A stretch of 64,000 nucleotides of DNA, taken from the NCBI GenBank assembly GCA_039881145.1, contig JAYKKI010000003.1, positions 1,795,001 through 1,859,000 of the forward strand, read 5' to 3'. Under the pieces are notes generated by a model. That model was not told the DNA's origin. It did not search any database and saw only the letters and a list, made by a program, of their open reading frames with translations. This DNA comes from Druceiella hillmani (taxonomy: Eukaryota > Arthropoda > Insecta > Lepidoptera > Hepialidae). Of the stretch, positions 60,691 through 64,000 are shown piece by piece. Position numbers and translations under genes: made by a program. Positions within the stretch are counted from its first letter, which is position 1, and each line of letters opens with the position of its first letter.

Positions 60691-63480
60691 GCTCTACTTT
60701 TTACGGCTTCAAACGCTTTTAGCAAATGCTCTGAATGACTCAAAGATAGGCCCATTCCCAACCAAGTCACGGTAACTAAAAGTATCACGTCCTAAGGAAC
60801 CGTATGAATCTACTCTATTATTTCGACGCATTCTCTGCAACAAAAATCTACGCGTATTGTTGCTCCCCACAGTCAAACAAAATGTGTTCCGGGTCCTGCA
60901 TCTCAAAACCACAGGTACAGACCGGGCCATCTCGTAATGCAAATTTACATAAGCTTGCGCACAAGGCGCTATATCCCGTTAGGAGATGCGACGTAGAATA
61001 GTCAATTTTCAGCCAGGTCTTCTGGACTTGCTCGAAAATACTCGGGAAAACAATCTAGTTGTCTTGCCTTTGGAGATTGGCGAAGATTATCTATAATGCC
61101 AGTGAGCACAGACAATCTCAAATGTGTGTCGCTTCCTGGAACTAATGGATTCATCTAATTGTAATTTAAAACGCATGGGTCCTCCTTCAAAATCCCTTTC
61201 TTTAGCCAGTTCAAAATTTGCTGCCCGTTCCAAGATTGCAAGATCAGCGGGCAAGAAACCTGCCAAAACTGGTAACGCATCCATTGAGCATATTCTACAA
61301 GCCTTAGTTAAAGCCATAAACGGCGCACGTTGTGATTTCAGCACGACCCTTCCAACCTGATCAATCCCGACGCACCACGAGGATCATACCGATGGTGCAC
61401 AAGTCAATATACCAAGGTTTATTGCCGTATACATCAGCTTGAAGGTCGAGGTATTCAGCCACCAGCTAGCCCTGGCAAGCCGAGCCATGCCACGAAAAAT
61501 CACACTCGTCCTCTGGCCAATGTACAGCGCCTGTGGCAAGAAGCTTTGCTTAGAATCGAGGATCATACTCCAGTACGCAACTTGATTCCGCACACCGATC
61601 CTGGCCCCTCCTATACTCACAGACCCTTAAAGAGGACAGCCTCAAATTTATGAGGGGTAAAGCTAAGCTTATTCTTTGTGCCTAAGTCTAGTAATCTGGC
61701 GAGGGGGTCCGACGCCCGGTTCTCTAGTTCTCTACGGTTTGCTCCTCCGACCAAAAATAGAGTATCATCAGCGTACGAAATGGTATCGCATCCCTGAAGG
61801 GGTATTGCAAGTATACCATCAAACATGACATTCCACAGAATCGGCCCAAAGACCGAGCCCTGCAGGCAGCCCCTAGTCAACGGTTTCCTTACTTCCATAT
61901 CCCCTTCCCGCAAAAAGATAAGCCGATCGTAGAAGTAGTTACTTAAAATCCGGTGGAGGTCCACCGACATACCCCGGAACTCTAACCTGATCAAAATGGC
62001 CGACCACCAGGCATTATTGAATGCCCCGGAGATGTTCAAGAAAACAAAGATATATATAGATATTTATATTTATAAAGCCACGCATCTACCCAGGACAAAG
62101 CGGCAGATGTTGTATCTATTGTGGACACACCAGGCTTAAAAGCGAATTGCAAGGATGACCCGGCGAACGAGATAATTGCAACAGCAAGGGCGCAGTTAAA
62201 ACACTTTCAAGTAATTTACCGAAAGCCGGAAGGAGATTAATGGGTCTATAAAATTTCGGATCACTAGGTGATATCCCATCACTCTTCGGGATAACTTTTA
62301 GTTTCCCCACTTTCCAAAATCGTCGGGAAGTGACTCTCCCGCGAACATTGGTTGAATACCGCAAGAATCTCGAACACCGCAAGGTCGTTAAAGTGGTTTG
62401 GAGGGCCAAACCGCCTTGACCTTGTTATCGATGCTATCAATATCTGACAGTTTGTCAACGATAGTATCCAGTTCTGAGTGTTATATCTCTGGGTCAAATC
62501 TACACGATGAAGATAAACTAGAATTAATTCTGATACGCCTTTGCTCAACGGTATCGAGATTAGGGTCATTGTCAGGAAAAACAGTGGCTAATAGATACTC
62601 TAAGGTTACGCGTGTAATCCTGTTTTTCCCAGAAATTGGAAACTCCTATATATGGGACCCACGGGGTTAAAATTACTTAACAGGGTCACAAATGTTCGAA
62701 AATGGAAGCCTAGCCCACTTAACCTGTCTATTATAGTTACACTGGGCAAGTGATAGAGCCACTATAAATTACGTATTTGTGAGCCTCTATAAATTACGTT
62801 GACTTTTAGCATGTTGGTAGCATCGTCACTTTCTTCCAAAATCCCTTCGTAGAGTTTCTAGAGTCGCTTTCCACCAAGGGTGATTTTTCTTCGTTGGGTC
62901 CGGACGGGCCTTACCCGACTTTTTTGATATTCCACGGCCATCTCATTTGGACAAACTACTCTTTGTGAGACTTTGGTAAAAAAGACAATCAGATCGCTGA
63001 AATAATTCATAATAATCTCCGCTCCTTGAAGTGTTGAGATCAGAACCGTTATCAGGGAAGATTGATTTCAGAAGGAATGATTTCCGAGGGTCCCGTGAAT
63101 ATCTCTGATGTAACTCCCATCCGTACTCTTATGAGCGCTGAAAACAAAGGGTTTCAATGGGATCTGCAAACCTCTTTATACGACTCTCCAGGGAGTAGAA
63201 TTTCTTATATAGGTTATAAAATTGCAAAATGGGAGCACCTAGCCAACTTAACCTCTTTGTTATAGTTACACTCGGCGTCTACTAAAGCCGCTCGGCGAGC
63301 CTCTATTATAACCCAACCCGTTCCGTGGTACTTAGCACGCTAGTAGTTATGCATTTTCTTCCTATAATACCGTTGTAGAATCTAGAGGTTGCTGCTGCAC
63401 CAAGGGTTCTTTTTTAATCCTTCCTTGGAACTGATAATCACCCTATCCAGAAACACAACGAACATTACATCATGAAAATC
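60690..63480 (-). pseudogene. R1-clade non-LTR retrotransposon relic
   Basis: Read on the minus strand, the pieces follow R1 order. The endonuclease-RT linker has KNHPWWKATLETLRRDF (about 62870) and a second, diverged copy near 63400. EYLLATVFPDNDPNLDTVEQ (about 62580) follows. The RT start has FWKVGKLKVIPKSDG and FYRPINLLPAFGKLLE (62116-62409). The RT core has NISGAFNNAWW, TRGCLQGSVFGPILWNV and SYADDTLFLVGG (61617-62039; the YADD catalytic box is readable at about 61764-61775). The thumb region is at 61384-61620, with PVLAGFLPADLAI at 61087-61344. The C-terminal zinc-type motif CTCGFEMQDPEHILFDC lies at about 60870-60925. Frameshifts and stops divide these, and no complete endonuclease or ORF1 is seen. 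Base composition is more GC-rich than the flanks, consistent with a relatively younger insertion. Confidence 0.92.
62640..63430. repeat. Diverged duplication of about 540 bp inside the R1 relic
   Basis: GCCTAGCCCACTTAACCTGT followed by CTATTATAGTTACACT (about 62707) is echoed by ACCTAGCCAACTTAACCTCT followed by TTGTTATAGTTACACT (about 63237). CACCAAGGGTGATTTTTCTT (about 62872) is echoed by CACCAAGGGTTCTTTTTTAA (about 63397). The offset is 525-540 bp. Both copies encode the same endonuclease-RT linker region on the minus strand. Confidence 0.75.
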
Positions 63481-64000
63481 TAGTAAGAAGGACGCCGAAT
63501 TCTAACTGCAACATAAAACAGTGACACTGGCACGAATTTTACTGAATTGTAAATATTTTACACAATTTGATTTCTTTAAACGACCACTGCCGTGGGGGCA
63601 GTGCCTATGGGTTGTAATCTGGCGACCATCTTATATATAAGGCTTGCAGTATAGGGGTCTTGGTTTAGCGGTCGTCCGATTTCTGCAATGGACACGGCAA
63701 CCTTTGGCATAAACGATGTTGTTTGCTATAACTCGACTACTGCATTATTTGCAGAGACAGTCAATGCAAGTAATGTGAATTCACCGCCTCGTGATTATTG
63801 CGTTGGATGCAGCGAACTTGAGCGTAAAGGGCACAGTCGTCCGTAAAAATTACAAAGATTTTATAATTCTTGTAATATATAAGGTCATAGCTTTTTAATT
63901 TCCAGTGTATAAATATATTTTTGAACGAATCTCCATCGAATCAACGTTTACCTCAAGAGTCACATTCCGCCGACTAAATACTTTCCGTTTCTATCAGCTC
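63481..64000. other. GC-balanced stretch to the window end, not identified
   Basis: A short hairpin CACTGCC / GGCAGTG lies at 63585-63603. Composition resembles the R1 relic more than the AT-rich flank, so upstream parts of that element or another transposon may be present, but I recognise no coding motif. Confidence 0.35.

Noticed and set aside
61124..61360. Plus-strand frames across the R1 relic (61124-61360, 62398-62670, 60804-61001)
   Set aside because: The minus strand gives clear R1 protein motifs in the same places; the plus frames are shadows.
63585..63700. Possible tRNA or small RNA gene near the GC-balanced patch
   Set aside because: I could not find a cloverleaf, an A box or a B box; only a short hairpin is present.
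1..64000. CRISPR array, bacterial operon or integrated bacterial DNA
   Set aside because: The repeats are long satellite or transposon units without spacers of uniform size, and no bacterial gene signature appears anywhere.

Overview
This is an AT-rich, gene-poor stretch of a eukaryotic genome, most likely an insect. The evidence for insect is the transposon load: BEL/Pao, R1-clade and Jockey/CR1-like retroelements, P-element/THAP9-type transposase, an unnamed arthropod repeat-protein family, and long (TA)n microsatellites. I cannot place it to order from sequence alone. I found no intact host gene, rRNA, tRNA or CRISPR array. Almost every recognisable reading frame is a decayed transposon.

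Layout. 1-253: partial 146-bp tandem repeat. 1653-1916: fold-back (MITE-like) element. About 1940-8560: a satellite array with a 391-bp monomer, part of it organised as a five-monomer (1955-bp) higher-order repeat, interrupted by a GC-richer insert near 7281-7535. 11400-13680 and 16475-16709: remnants of P-element/THAP9-like transposase on the minus strand. 16710-40713: a giant inverted repeat of about 24 kb, with two arms of about 9958 bp (16710-26667 and 30756-40713) around a spacer of about 4088 bp. Position x in the left arm pairs with 57423-x in the right arm at every point I checked, with only a scatter of single-base differences. Each arm carries the same fossils: a BEL/Pao retrotransposon with one LTR, a broken CxxC protein of the 'MPSKKC' family, and a 128-bp tandem repeat at the inner edge. 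40714-52800: mostly featureless AT-rich DNA with one long RNA-like hairpin (44681-44781). 52940-53092: a second fold-back element copy. 53160-53870: the 3' end of a Jockey/CR1-like retrotransposon. 58831-59100: a possible exon. 60690-63480: an R1-clade retrotransposon relic on the minus strand with an internal diverged duplication of about 540 bp.

Nothing here forms an operon or pathway. The interest is structural. The large near-identical palindrome postdates the decay of the transposons it contains, because both arms share the same frameshifts and stops. It is either a recent inverted duplication, a gene-converting palindrome, or an assembly error, and these need read-level evidence to separate. 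All family assignments rest on motif recognition by eye, without database searches.
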